This document shows positions 18,024-26,750 of a stretch of 64,000 nt of DNA, one piece after another; within the stretch, counting starts at the first letter, position 1; each line of letters begins with the position of its first letter. The stretch spans positions 105,527 to 169,526 of the forward strand of contig JBQTIB010000014.1 of NCBI GenBank assembly GCA_052389435.1. The letters are read 5' to 3'. Source of the DNA: JBQTKD01 sp052389435 (GTDB lineage Bacteria > Actinomycetota > Actinomycetes > Sporichthyales > Sporichthyaceae). A program made the translations under genes and the position numbers. Under the pieces are notes generated by a model. It saw only the letters and a list, made by a program, of their open reading frames with translations, had not been told where the DNA came from and made no database searches.

Positions 18024-18890
18024 ATGAGGTTGGATCGGTGGCGCGCCGTCGGATCCGTACGGGTCTGGGCGGCCGGTCTGCTCCTCCTCGTCGCGGTCGT
18101 CGTCGGGCTGGGACGCATCGACCCGCCGGCGGAGGAAACGGCGTCGGCGGCGACCCCCACAATCGGCCCTACGGCAACGCCCACGACGCCCACGGCGTCC
18201 GCGTTGCCCACGGCGTCCGCGTCGCCCACGGCGATCCCACCCGTCGAGGCCGTTTCGGCCGACGCGACGGTGTCGCCGGTCCCGGCAGAGCAGTGGCGCA
18301 AGATGAAGGCGGCGGGCATGGCCTACCGCGGATGCCCGGTGACCCGTGCGGATCTGCGCCGAGTGCAGGTCAACCACGTCACCTTCGCGGGCACCGTGCG
18401 GCGAGGGACGCTCGTGGTGCACCGGGACGTGGCCGCGAGCACCGCGAGGATCTTCACCCGGCTGTTCGACGAGCGCTACCCGATCGCGCGGATGCGTCCG
18501 GTGGAGGAGTACGGCGGGGACGACAACGCCAGCATGCGGGCGAACAACACCTCGGCCTACAACTGCCGCCACCCGGACCAGATCAACGCGCCACAGGCTG
18601 CTTCTCCGCACGCCAACGGGCGGGCGATCGACGTCAACCCACTGCAGAACCCGTGGATGGATCCGCGCTGCCGGTGCTGGGTGCCCTCCGCCGAGTTCGC
18701 GAAACGGACGCAGACCGACGGCGTCGTTCGCCGCGGCGGCCTGGTGTGGCGCCTGTTCGTCGCGGAGGGCTGGATCTGGCAGAACATCGACGTGCCCGAC
18801 TACATGCACTTCGACACCGGATACCCGTCCCGGCCGTTCCGCGACCGCAAGGCCACCGACGAGTCCACGCCGTCGTCCGACGGTCGGTGA
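18024..18890 (+). CDS. M15-family peptidoglycan metallopeptidase
   Basis: A secreted or membrane-tethered zinc peptidase (VanY/CwlK-like). After an N-terminal helix comes a Thr/Ala/Pro/Ser linker made of near-repeats of PTASA (residues about 45-70), encoded by an 18-base imperfect tandem repeat at 18180-18235. The catalytic domain has the zinc ligands in SPHANGRAIDVNP (His near 196, Asp near 203) and DYMHFDTG (His near 262). It follows sortase E by 58 bases on the same strand. Confidence 0.88.
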   Translation: MRLDRWRAVGSVRVWAAGLLLLVAVVVGLGRIDPPAEETASAATPTIGPTATPTTPTASALPTASASPTAIPPVEAVSADATVSPVPAEQWRKMKAAGMAYRGCPVTRADLRRVQVNHVTFAGTVRRGTLVVHRDVAASTARIFTRLFDERYPIARMRPVEEYGGDDNASMRANNTSAYNCRHPDQINAPQAASPHANGRAIDVNPLQNPWMDPRCRCWVPSAEFAKRTQTDGVVRRGGLVWRLFVAEGWIWQNIDVPDYMHFDTGYPSRPFRDRKATDESTPSSDGR

Positions 18891-19146
18891 ACCAGGCGTC
18901 GACGGGCTGACTTTCGTCGCCGGCGACGATGAGGGACGTCGTCGGTCGGTGCCCTAGGGGGACCCGATCGCGGGGCCCTGTCCTGCACCCGCATCCTGGG
19001 GAGCGGAGCCGGCCCGAGCGCGGTGTCCCCGCTTCACGAGCCCATCGTCGGGCGTTCACCGCGCCTCTCTCGCCGAGCCAACGGGTGCGACAAGCCTGAC
19101 CGCGCATTCCCGAGATTGCCTCGCATCCCGTTGGGACGGTTGTTGT

Positions 19147-21102
19147 ATGAACGGCGCGCTCGCCCGCCCACGACACCTCGATCGGTGGATCCACCCCGCG
19201 CTTGGCTGCCTCGTGCTCGGCGGGAGCCTGCTCGGCCCCGGCGTCGTCGGGCTGGACCGACAGGCCGCCTGGGGCGCGACGTGTCCCTCGGCCGAGACGC
19301 CGGATCGGCAGCCTCCAGCCGCCGCGGGCTCCGATCGGGCGCCGGGGAGTTCCACCGGCGTCGCGGGATCGCCCGGCGGGCCGGTCCCGCCCTCCTCGCC
19401 ACAATCTCCGTCCGCTTCGTCCGACATCCGGAACGGGCACAACGGCGTCGCCGCCCCCGCAGGCGCGGGCGGCTGCGAGGCAGAACTCGCGGAAAGTACC
19501 ACCGCTCCGCGCGGCTATGCCCCGCCGACGCAATCGGATGCGCCGCCGCCCGTCGCGCCGCCGCAGCCTGCCGAGGCCGTTCCACCCGGTCGGCCGGAAT
19601 CGCCGACCTCTTCGGGCGCCACGCCGCCGACCTCGCCGACGGGGCCCCAGCCCGCGCCGGGTTCCGCGCCGACCTCGACGTATCCGGGAACGGCGCCGCC
19701 GCCCTCTCCGGCGGGACCACAGCAGCCCACGAACCCTGCGCCGCCACCGACCTCCCCGGGCGCCGCGCCGGCGCAGCCGGCGAACGCCGTTCCGCCGAGC
19801 CCGCAGCCGCCGTCGATTCCTCCGGGCACGACGGCGCCGACTTCCCCGGTGCAGCCGCCGGCGCCCGGTACGGCGCCACCGCAGCCCGCCCCGGTCGCAC
19901 CGCAGCAGCCTTCGACTCCCGCGGCACCGCCGACCCCTCCCGGCGGTACGCCTCCGAGCCCACCGACCGGGCCGCCGTATCAACCGACCCCGGCCGCACC
20001 GCCGACCTATCCAGACCCGGCGTTGCCGTACCCGGTTGTCTCGCCGGCGCCGCTGGAGCCCACCCAGCCCTCGCCGTTTCCGGAGCCCGACACCCTGCCG
20101 CGCACTCCCTACGACCCGTACGCCGACGAGTACGCCCAGCGGCGGGCGGGGCCGATCCCGGGTGCCGTGGCGGCGGCTTCGGTCCGCGGCTTCTCGGTCG
20201 CCGGGCCCCCGCGTGCGGCCGCACCGGGCGCCCAGTCCTCGGTGACCCGATCCGAGATCGTTCGCCGAGCCGCGTCCTGGGTGCTGCAGAAGGTTCCGTA
20301 CAGTCAGGCTCGGTGGTGGACGGACTCCGCGGGCAGCTACCGGCAGGACTGCTCCGGCTACGTCGCGATGGCCTGGGCCACCGATCAGCGCGTCAACTAC
20401 TGGACGGGCAACCTCGCCCGGATCTCCGAGCGCATCGCGTCCTCGTCGCTGCGCCCCGGCGACCTGCTCAACCTGCCGCGCAAGCACGTGGTGATCTTCG
20501 CGGGCTGGACGAACCCCGAGCGCACCAGGTTCGACCTGTTCGAGCAGTACCGCACCGGGACCACTCCCCGCTTCCTGCGCAACGCGCAACTGGCCTTCTA
20601 CCTCGACCGGGGCTACGGCGCTCTGCGCTACCGCAACGTCGTCAGCGCCGACCCGTCGTCCGATCGCCTGGCGTTGACCGGCTCGGAAGCGCCCGCGGCC
20701 GGGGAGACGCCGGAGTCGATCCTGGCCGGGCTGCCGGCCGAGGAGTGGTCGCCAGAGGAGGCGGAGCGCTACACCGCGGACGTCGACCCCTCGACGGTCC
20801 CGGCGGATCCGACGGCGCCGTCGACGATCCCGGCGGCGGTGCCCGACGCCACGCAGTCGGATCTGGTCGCCGAGCAGCGCGCCGTCGACCTGGCCGAAAC
20901 GCAGCGGGCCTCGATGTCGCGCGACGAGGCGCCGGCAGGGGGCGGCCAGACCGCTGTAGAGGGTTCCGGCTGGATCGCCCCGGCGACGCTGGGGGGGCTC
21001 TTCCTCGGCGCCGCGGCCGGCACCGCCGCGCATCGGCGTCTCGTCGGCCGCCGCGCGGAACGGTCCGCCCACGCCCCGCCCGGTCCTCCGCGTCTCGAAT
21101 AG
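19147..21102 (+). CDS. Large P60-like secreted protein with Pro-rich spacer and C-terminal anchor
   Basis: A surface protein of 651 residues. A signal peptide is followed by about 250 residues dominated by Pro, Ala, Thr, Ser and Gln, a likely wall-spanning spacer. A compact domain with SYRQDCSGYVAMAW (candidate catalytic Cys) and RKHVVIFAGW (candidate His), about residues 365-500, resembles NlpC/P60 amidases. An acidic linker then leads to one C-terminal helix and an Arg-rich end. Only the Cys/His motifs support hydrolase activity. Its 256-base leader has no feature I can name with confidence. Confidence 0.72.
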   Translation: MNGALARPRHLDRWIHPALGCLVLGGSLLGPGVVGLDRQAAWGATCPSAETPDRQPPAAAGSDRAPGSSTGVAGSPGGPVPPSSPQSPSASSDIRNGHNGVAAPAGAGGCEAELAESTTAPRGYAPPTQSDAPPPVAPPQPAEAVPPGRPESPTSSGATPPTSPTGPQPAPGSAPTSTYPGTAPPPSPAGPQQPTNPAPPPTSPGAAPAQPANAVPPSPQPPSIPPGTTAPTSPVQPPAPGTAPPQPAPVAPQQPSTPAAPPTPPGGTPPSPPTGPPYQPTPAAPPTYPDPALPYPVVSPAPLEPTQPSPFPEPDTLPRTPYDPYADEYAQRRAGPIPGAVAAASVRGFSVAGPPRAAAPGAQSSVTRSEIVRRAASWVLQKVPYSQARWWTDSAGSYRQDCSGYVAMAWATDQRVNYWTGNLARISERIASSSLRPGDLLNLPRKHVVIFAGWTNPERTRFDLFEQYRTGTTPRFLRNAQLAFYLDRGYGALRYRNVVSADPSSDRLALTGSEAPAAGETPESILAGLPAEEWSPEEAERYTADVDPSTVPADPTAPSTIPAAVPDATQSDLVAEQRAVDLAETQRASMSRDEAPAGGGQTAVEGSGWIAPATLGGLFLGAAAGTAAHRRLVGRRAERSAHAPPGPPRLE

Positions 21103-21173
21103 AGGTTGTCCGTCACGGTGGTCGCCGTGGTGCAGGCGAGCGGGCGAGCGGGCGAGTTGCGGACGGCGTCGTG

Positions 21174-22835
21174 CTACCGGGGCGGACCGTCGGAGTCGGG
21201 AGCCCTCACGGCCAGGACCGCGCGCAGATAGTGCGGGTGACGGAGCCTCAGCAGGAGCAGGTAGCACCCGGGCAGCACCACGAGTCCGGCGCCGACCGAC
21301 ACCAGCGCGGCCCCCCGACTGGGCCCGAGCATCGCCTCCACGGCCGTCTCGACGACCGCGAGCAGCGCGGCGGCCGGCAGTACGCACCACAGCACGGGCG
21401 CGAAGACCGCCGTCCAGTTCGCCGACTCCGGCGGACGAAGCCGGCGTCGCAGCACCCGGGCGGTGAGCACCAGGCCCACCAGGTAAGCCACGCCGTACGC
21501 CCCGGCGACGCCGGTCATCGCCCAGCGCGGCGGAAGGACCGCGAAGCAGGCCAGCGACAGGGCCGCGTGGAGGCCGGTGATTCCCACCGTGAGCAGAAAC
21601 GGCGTTCGGGCGTCGTCGAGGGCGTAGAAGGTGCGCACGAGCAGGTACTGCACCGAGAACGGGATCAGGCCGAGGCCGAACGCCGAGAGCATCCAGCCGA
21701 TGGCGTAGGTGTCCGCCACGGTCATCTGGCCCTGCAGGAACGCGACCGTCGCGATCTGCGGGCCGAGCGCGGCCAGGAACACGGCCGCCGGCACGATCAA
21801 CGCCACGGTGGCGCGCACGACGTTGCCCAGGTCGGCGTGCACCTGCTCGAGCGCGCCGCGCGCCGCGGACCGGCTCAGCCGCGGCAGCGTCACGGTCAGA
21901 AGGGACACGGCGATCACCGAGTGCGGCAGCAGCCACAGCAGGTGGGCGTTGCCGTAGGCGCTGTAGCCCACGCCGTACTCGACGCCCTGCGCGTCGGCCC
22001 GCACGGAGGTCTCCGTGGCCAGCCGCGTCGTCAGCCAGTAGCCGATCTGGGTGACCACGACCACGGCGACCATCCAGCCGGACAGTGGCAGCAGGCGCCC
22101 CAGTCCGCCTCGGCGCCAGTCGAAGCGCGCGCGCCAACGAAACCCGATGGAGCGCAGCGCGGGAAGAAGCGCGAGGGCCTGCACCACGATGCCGGCGGTG
22201 GTGCCCAGCCCGAGCAGGCGGGCGGCGGCGGGCTCGAGCTGCGTCGCGTCGGAGGCGGTGCCGGCCAGGGCGAGGTACAGGCCGAACGTGGCGCCGACCA
22301 CGACGTTGTTCAGGACCGGGGTCCAGGCCATCGGGCCGAACCGCCCGCGCGCGTTGAGCACCTGGCCGACCACCGTGAACAGACCGTAGAAGAAGATCTG
22401 CGGCAGGCAGTAGCGGGCGAAGCTCACGGTGAGCTCGCGCTGCGCCCCGGAGAAGTCGGAGTAGGCGTCCACGATCAGCGGCGCCGCCAGCCACGCCCCC
22501 GCCGTCGCCGCCGCCAGAGCCACCAGGGCGGCGGTGAGCATCCGGTCGACGAAGGCGCGGCCGTCGTCGGCGTCGTGCTCCATGGCGCGGGCCAACTGCG
22601 GCACGAACACCGCGTTGAGCGTGCCGCCGACGAGCAGGACGAACACGATGTTCGGAATCGTGTTGGCCACGTTGTAGCTGTCGGCGAACAGCGCCGATCC
22701 CAGCGCCGCCGCCACCAGCACGCTGCGCACGAACCCGGTCGCCCGCGACGCCAGCGTCCCGGCGGCCACCGCCGCGCCCGATCGCGCGATCGACGCGGTC
22801 GAGACGCGGACGGCGCGCAGGCGCAGACCGGTCAC
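21174..22835 (-). CDS. murJ: Lipid II flippase MurJ
   Basis: An integral membrane protein of the MOP superfamily with about 14 helices, flipping lipid II for peptidoglycan synthesis. Family segments include GTLASRATGFVRSVLVAAALG at the N-terminus, FADSYNVANTIPNIVFVLLVGGTLNAVFVPQ, and the Arg/Asp/Asn pattern of the central cavity. GTG at 22835 has AGGAGG eight bases upstream. At 553 residues it is the bare membrane core without the mycobacterial pseudokinase extension. It follows FemX on the same strand. Confidence 0.93.
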   Translation of the reverse strand: MTGLRLRAVRVSTASIARSGAAVAAGTLASRATGFVRSVLVAAALGSALFADSYNVANTIPNIVFVLLVGGTLNAVFVPQLARAMEHDADDGRAFVDRMLTAALVALAAATAGAWLAAPLIVDAYSDFSGAQRELTVSFARYCLPQIFFYGLFTVVGQVLNARGRFGPMAWTPVLNNVVVGATFGLYLALAGTASDATQLEPAAARLLGLGTTAGIVVQALALLPALRSIGFRWRARFDWRRGGLGRLLPLSGWMVAVVVVTQIGYWLTTRLATETSVRADAQGVEYGVGYSAYGNAHLLWLLPHSVIAVSLLTVTLPRLSRSAARGALEQVHADLGNVVRATVALIVPAAVFLAALGPQIATVAFLQGQMTVADTYAIGWMLSAFGLGLIPFSVQYLLVRTFYALDDARTPFLLTVGITGLHAALSLACFAVLPPRWAMTGVAGAYGVAYLVGLVLTARVLRRRLRPPESANWTAVFAPVLWCVLPAAALLAVVETAVEAMLGPSRGAALVSVGAGLVVLPGCYLLLLRLRHPHYLRAVLAVRAPDSDGPPR

Positions 22836-22887
22836 GCCCCGACCTCCTTCGACGTGGTGCCTGTCGGCGCGGCTCGTCCGGTCGTAT

Positions 22888-24084
22888 TCATCGACGGGAG
22901 CGCCACGCGAGGTAGCACTTGGCCGCCAGGTACGTCGGCCGCGAGAGCGGCAGGTCCCATTCGCCGAGGTACTCCACAGCCTGCCCTCCGGTTCCGAGTT
23001 TCCACCGCAGTAGACCGTGCGCGCGATCGGTCCGGTCCAGGGAGTCGTCGAACCCGCGCATGTCGTACACGGTCGCGCCCAGTGCCTGTGCGTCGCACAT
23101 CATGCGCCACTGCAGCGCGTGGCTGGGCCGCACCTCGCGTCGATGGCTGGCGGAGGCGCCGTTGAGGTACCAGGCGCGGCGGCCGACCACGATCATCGTG
23201 TGCGCGGCCAGGACCTCGCCCTCCCAGACGGCCAGGTACAGCCGAATGCGGTCGGGGTGTTCGGCGGCGAGTGCGGAGAACTGGCGCTGGAAGTACGCGA
23301 GCGAGCGGCCGAGGTCGAAGCCGTCCCGGGTCTGGGTTTCGAGCAGGAGCCGATGGAAGGTGGGCAGGTCGTCGTACCCGCCGAGGCGAATCTCGACGCC
23401 CGAGCGCTGCGCCTTGGCGACGTTGCGGCGCCACTGCGAACTCAGACCCGACCAGATCGCGCTCTGCGAATTGCCGAGCAAGGGAACTTCGAAGACGCTC
23501 GGCGGCTGAACGTCGCCGCGCCCGGTGATCTGCAGGTCGCCGCGACGCCACCCCATGGCCGCCAGGCGGCCCGCCACGGCCTGGGTCAGCGGCGGCACGG
23601 CGTCCGGCGGCACGTCGCCAAGTCGGCGGGATTGGCCGTCGGTGCAGGCGGAGTGGATGGTCTTGGCCTGCCAGACGCGGGCGGGCAGGGGCGGTCCGAT
23701 CCGGACCGCGAAGGCCCCGCGTGCGCGCAGGTGGCGGCCGAGCGGCTGCAGCCATCGGGCCAGGCACGGGTCGGTCCAGTCGATCACCGGGCCCTCCGGC
23801 AGGTAGGCGAACGATCGGCGGGTGTGGGGCATGCGCCGGTACAGCACCAGTGCCGCGCCGACGAGGTCGCCGCGGTGGTCGACCCAGCCGAGGTGTTCGG
23901 CGGACCAGCCCTCCTTGACCGCCGCCCAGGCGGGGCACTGCAGGAAGCTCACGGCGGAGGCGGTGCGGGCCAGGTAGGCCCGGTGGGCCTCGACGCCGAT
24001 CGGCAGCACCCGCAGGTCGGGTGGAGCCGCGCGGTCGACGGCGGGGACGAGCAGGGTGTGGGGATCGGAGGCGGGGTGAAGCAT
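22888..24084 (-). CDS. FemABX-family peptidoglycan aminoacyltransferase
   Basis: Transfers amino acids from aminoacyl-tRNA to lipid II side chains. It has two GNAT-like halves; the second contains AAHTMIVVGRRAWYLNGASASHRREVRPSHALQW and MRGFDDSLDRTDRAHGLLRWKLGTGG, typical of FemX. ATG at 24084 was chosen because the sequence turns Fem-like at once (MLHPASDPH) and an AGGAG-type site precedes it. Its gene sits 52 bases upstream of murJ, so the two lipid II steps are probably co-expressed. Confidence 0.88.
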   Translation of the reverse strand: MLHPASDPHTLLVPAVDRAAPPDLRVLPIGVEAHRAYLARTASAVSFLQCPAWAAVKEGWSAEHLGWVDHRGDLVGAALVLYRRMPHTRRSFAYLPEGPVIDWTDPCLARWLQPLGRHLRARGAFAVRIGPPLPARVWQAKTIHSACTDGQSRRLGDVPPDAVPPLTQAVAGRLAAMGWRRGDLQITGRGDVQPPSVFEVPLLGNSQSAIWSGLSSQWRRNVAKAQRSGVEIRLGGYDDLPTFHRLLLETQTRDGFDLGRSLAYFQRQFSALAAEHPDRIRLYLAVWEGEVLAAHTMIVVGRRAWYLNGASASHRREVRPSHALQWRMMCDAQALGATVYDMRGFDDSLDRTDRAHGLLRWKLGTGGQAVEYLGEWDLPLSRPTYLAAKCYLAWRSRR

Positions 24085-24228
24085 GGACGGGCTCCTGGAA
24101 CTCGGTTCGGAGCGGGCGCCCGCGGGCACGCCGACACGTTGCGGCGCGCGCGAACGTCCGGACCGCGCGGCCGGGTCGGCGGCGCGGCGGCTGCATCGAG
24201 ACGGACTCCGTCCGCCTCGAGCGCCCTC

Positions 24229-24735
24229 CTAGACCCGAAGCACCACGAGCTGAGGTGGCGTCAGAAAGTCGATCCCGACCCGGGCCGGACCCGTCCGGCA
24301 CACGAGGCCGGGGACTACGCACAGCGCCCGGCCCAGGGCGCGGCACCCGAACCGGCGAAACCAGCGCGCCGCGGCCGCCAGCGCGACCAAGGCGACGCAC
24401 AGCTGCAGCGCGCCGTGCCCGGCGCCGGACTCGGTCGCCTGCTCCGCCCCCGTCAGGTCGGCTGCGCTCGCGGTGGCCCCTGCAATCGGTGGGCCGGTCC
24501 GGACGGCGCCGATCGAGGCCTCGGAGGAACGATCGGCGCCCTCGGCCGAGCCGTCGGGATGCGCCGCCGCGCCGAGGCAGCGGTGGGTCGCCGAGCCCGC
24601 GGCGGCGGGAGCCTCGTCGGCGTGCGCGACGCTGTCGAACGCGAGCAGCGCGAACAGGCCGACCACCACGGTCAGCAGCAGCCTGACGAACGCACGGCCC
24701 GGGTCCAAAACCCGGTACGAGCGCCGTTGCCGCAC
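24229..24735 (-). CDS. Small secreted/membrane protein, DUF6153-like, ending LVVLRV
   Basis: It has a signal-type helix (LLLTVVVGLFALLAFDSVAHA), a low-complexity Ala/Gly/Glu middle, a second hydrophobic helix (ALQLCVALVALAAAARW) and a short tail ending TPPQLVVLRV. The C-terminal hydrophobic-x-x-R-I/V end recurs in the proteins at 25500, 26118 and 41102 and recalls the LCVLRI end of DUF6153 proteins found near copper genes. The function is unknown. GTG at 24735 has GGGAG five bases upstream. Confidence 0.68.
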   Translation of the reverse strand: MRQRRSYRVLDPGRAFVRLLLTVVVGLFALLAFDSVAHADEAPAAAGSATHRCLGAAAHPDGSAEGADRSSEASIGAVRTGPPIAGATASAADLTGAEQATESGAGHGALQLCVALVALAAAARWFRRFGCRALGRALCVVPGLVCRTGPARVGIDFLTPPQLVVLRV

Positions 24736-24890
24736 GCTGCTCCCTTTCGATGGTCGGACCTCGAGTGTCGAATGGACGCCAGTGTGGGCCCCGTCCGCGC
24801 GATCCACCCCGCAAACAGCGGGATTCGTCGAAGGACGTGGGTGGCCGGCCGATCGCGCCCGATCGGCCGGCCGCCGTCGAATACTGCCGA

Positions 24891-25394
24891 TCAGCCGTAG
24901 ACGTAGACCCGGTCGCCGACCCGAGTCGCGTGGAACAGCGCCCGCATGGCGGCGTAGTCGCGGGTGTTCACGCAGCCACGCGAGGCGCCGTTGTACCCGC
25001 GCCGCGCGAAGTCTGCGGAGTAGTGGACGGCCTGCCCGCCGCTGTAGAACATCGCGAACGGCATCGCCGTGTGGAACAGCGAGGACACGTGGTCGATGTT
25101 TTTCCAGTAGATCCGGAAACTCCCCTCGCGGCTCGGGGTGCGAGGGCCGCCGAAGCGCCCGGCGAGGCTGATCTGGGTGCGTCCGTCGACGACGAAGCGA
25201 ACGGTGCGCGCCGACTTGTCGATGCAGACGACCCGGCCGACGTTGCACGCCGACGGCGTGGCGCGGGCGGAATGCACGGCGGGGGCGGGATGCGCGTCGG
25301 CGGCGGCGGCCAGGTCCGCTGCGAACAGCGACGCTCCGGTCAGCGCGGTCGCGGTGACGGCGACGACGGACTTGCGGATTCTGCGAGACAGCAT
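24891..25394 (-). CDS. Short L,D-transpeptidase (YkuD domain)
   Basis: A secreted 167-residue protein with a signal peptide ending ADLAAAADAH and a single YkuD domain. The catalytic motif reads AVHYSADFARRG followed by ASRGCVNTRD, with Cys as nucleophile. It lacks the Ig-like domains of the protein at 8951. YkuD enzymes form 3-3 cross-links or attach proteins to peptidoglycan. It is flanked by two DUF6153-like genes on the same strand. Confidence 0.88.
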   Translation of the reverse strand: MLSRRIRKSVVAVTATALTGASLFAADLAAAADAHPAPAVHSARATPSACNVGRVVCIDKSARTVRFVVDGRTQISLAGRFGGPRTPSREGSFRIYWKNIDHVSSLFHTAMPFAMFYSGGQAVHYSADFARRGYNGASRGCVNTRDYAAMRALFHATRVGDRVYVYG

Positions 25395-25499
25395 GGGGAG
25401 ACCTCCTCGGTCGGTGCGCCGCGCTGGACGGCGAAGCGCACGTGGTGCGATGTAGGGGGCACAGCGGTGGAGCCGTCTGCGACGGCCCGGCCGGTGCTC

Positions 25500-25985
25500 C
25501 TACACGCGCAGCACTCCCGGGGCGTCGAGGAGCCAGATCGCCGGAGCACGCGGCGCGGAACTGGTCCGCATCGGGGGTTCGATCGACCGGACGCAATTCG
25601 CCGGAGCCGCCGTGGGGGAGTGCAGAGCCAGCGTCAGGTTCGTGCCGGGCCGCAGCAGCGACCCGCAGACCCCGTTCGGGTCGCGATCCGAGCCGTGGAC
25701 CGCGGCGTGATCGGGTGCGGCCGAACCGGAGGGCGCCGCAACCGAGTCGGGCCCCGGCGGCGCGACGGTGTCGTTCGCCGGCGCCATCGGCGCCGCGACG
25801 GTCGGGCTGCCGAGGGCCGGCTCGCTGCCGTGGAAGTGGCGATCGGTGGCGCCAAAGAGGTGAACCACGAGGCCGAGAACGACCAGGGCCATCGCCGTGG
25901 CCAGAGTGCGTCTGGAGGGCTCGCCTCGTCGGGCGCTGCGACCGGGCAGGCCGGCGGCCCGCGTCGCTGCCCTCCGCTCGCCCAT
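25500..25985 (-). CDS. Small secreted/membrane protein, DUF6153-like, ending PGVLRV
   Basis: It has a basic start, one helix (LATAMALVVLGLVVHLFGATD), a His/Ala/Pro-rich body, and the end AIWLLDAPGVLRV. It has the same architecture as the proteins at 24229 and 41102. A CsoR-like operator (25985-25999) overlaps the chosen ATG, so the start is doubtful. ATG at 26021, with AAAGGG close by, would place the operator inside the gene. Function unknown; a role in metal stress is inferred from the operator. Confidence 0.6.
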   Translation of the reverse strand: MGERRAATRAAGLPGRSARRGEPSRRTLATAMALVVLGLVVHLFGATDRHFHGSEPALGSPTVAAPMAPANDTVAPPGPDSVAAPSGSAAPDHAAVHGSDRDPNGVCGSLLRPGTNLTLALHSPTAAPANCVRSIEPPMRTSSAPRAPAIWLLDAPGVLRV

Positions 25986-25999
25986 ACTCCCGGAGGGTA
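25985..25999. promoter_or_regulatory. CsoR-type copper operator between divergent DUF6153-like genes
   Basis: TACTCCCGGAGGGTA: arms TACTCC and GGAGGGTA share the 15-base span of the operators at 34136 and 44483, with one changed base in the left arm. It sits between two divergent small secreted-protein genes and could serve both. Confidence 0.55.
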
Positions 26000-26117
26000 A
26001 TACGCCCATAGCGTCCATTGCGCCCTTTGTCGGCAGGACTCGCCGCCCGGGGAGGGCTTGGACGGGTTGGGGGTCTTCCCCCACGCCGCGATCGTTCGGC
26101 GATACCATGGCCGTGCC

Positions 26118-26537
26118 ATGAGACCGACGACTGGGTCGACCACGCTCGCGCCGCGACTGCTGCTGCTGTTCGCGTTGGTGGTCTGCGTGCTCGGATTCGG
26201 CCAGCCCGGAGCATCGGCGGCCCCGCCGGGTGTCGCCGCGACCGTCGCCGGCGCGGCCGCCGCCCAGGCTGCGCCCCACTCGCCGGCGGTGGCGCCGGAG
26301 GGCGCGTCCGCCGCGAGTCCGCTCGGCGCGCCGTACGAGCACGGCGCGCACGGCGACCACGCCCTCTCGTGCGTGTCCACCTCCGGAGCGGTGGCGCTGG
26401 GCGCCCTGCTGGCACCGGACGTGGCCGCGGTGGTCCGCTCCGTCGTGACCGCGATGTCTCGGGTGCGCACCGCGATCGCCGAGGCGGCGTATCCGCGCCC
26501 GCCGGACATCGCCGCTCTCTGCGTTCAGCGGATCTAG
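26118..26537 (+). CDS. Small secreted protein, DUF6153-like, ending ALCVQRI
   Basis: The signal peptide is LLLLFALVVCVLGFGQPGASA, the middle is an Ala/Pro/His segment, and a second hydrophobic stretch (VALGALLAPDVAAVV) follows. It ends PPDIAALCVQRI, close to the LCVLRI end of DUF6153 proteins. It is divergent from the gene at 25500 across a CsoR-like operator, and is followed by a strong hairpin at 26551. Probably copper-associated; biochemical role unknown. Confidence 0.68.
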   Translation: MRPTTGSTTLAPRLLLLFALVVCVLGFGQPGASAAPPGVAATVAGAAAAQAAPHSPAVAPEGASAASPLGAPYEHGAHGDHALSCVSTSGAVALGALLAPDVAAVVRSVVTAMSRVRTAIAEAAYPRPPDIAALCVQRI

Positions 26538-26550
26538 GACGACCCCCTCG

Positions 26551-26571
26551 CCGGTGCGGTAGCCGCACCGG
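26551..26571 (+). terminator. Stem-loop after the DUF6153-like gene
   Basis: CCGGTGCGG-TAG-CCGCACCGG is a perfect 9-base stem with a 3-base loop, 14 bases after the stop codon. There is no U tract, as is common in high-GC actinobacteria. Confidence 0.6.
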
Positions 26572-26639
26572 CTGTTCGGCGTTTCCGCCGTGCGCGATCA
26601 CGCGCCGGCGTTTCACGCGCATCGAGGGAGTTCTCCGCA

Positions 26640-26750
26640 ATGTCTGCGATGTTGTCCTTCTTCACCGGTACGGCCGCCGGGGCGATCGCCGGTGGCGCGC
26701 CCCGCGCCGTCGCCCAGGGCGGCCTGCTCGTCGGACACCGGGCCCCGTGA
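26640..26750 (+). CDS. 36-residue ORF coupled to the BNR-repeat gene
   Basis: An ATG frame preceded by GAGGGAG nine bases upstream encodes MSAMLSFFTGTAAGAIAGG and then about 17 more residues, ending LLVGHRAP. It is mildly hydrophobic. Its TGA overlaps the GTG of the next gene (GTGA), the same coupling used elsewhere in this window. It could be a leader that sets translation of the next gene, or a very small membrane protein. I do not recognise it. Confidence 0.5.
   Translation: MSAMLSFFTGTAAGAIAGGAPRAVAQGGLLVGHRAP

Noticed and set aside
18180..18235. 18-base tandem repeat considered as a regulatory repeat
   Set aside because: It encodes the PTASA linker of the M15 peptidase, so it is explained as coding.
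18891..19146. Leader of the P60-like gene considered as a second ydaO riboswitch
   Set aside because: Only vague block resemblance (CTCTCGCCGAGCC). The GCGCGAACCCG and CAACCCGGCAG blocks seen at 7090-7250 are absent.
19500..20110. Repetitive-looking stretch considered as CRISPR or satellite
   Set aside because: It is in-frame coding for a Pro/Ala/Thr-rich spacer; repeats are irregular and there are no unique equal-length spacers.
18634..22494. A 1286-codon minus-strand frame
   Set aside because: Arg/Gly-rich shadow antisense to the P60-like gene and out of frame with murJ. It has no domain, and the true genes on both strands explain the region.
19023..23165. A 1380-codon plus-strand frame
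   Set aside because: Composition is typical of high-GC shadow frames. It crosses a real plus gene in another frame and antisense murJ.
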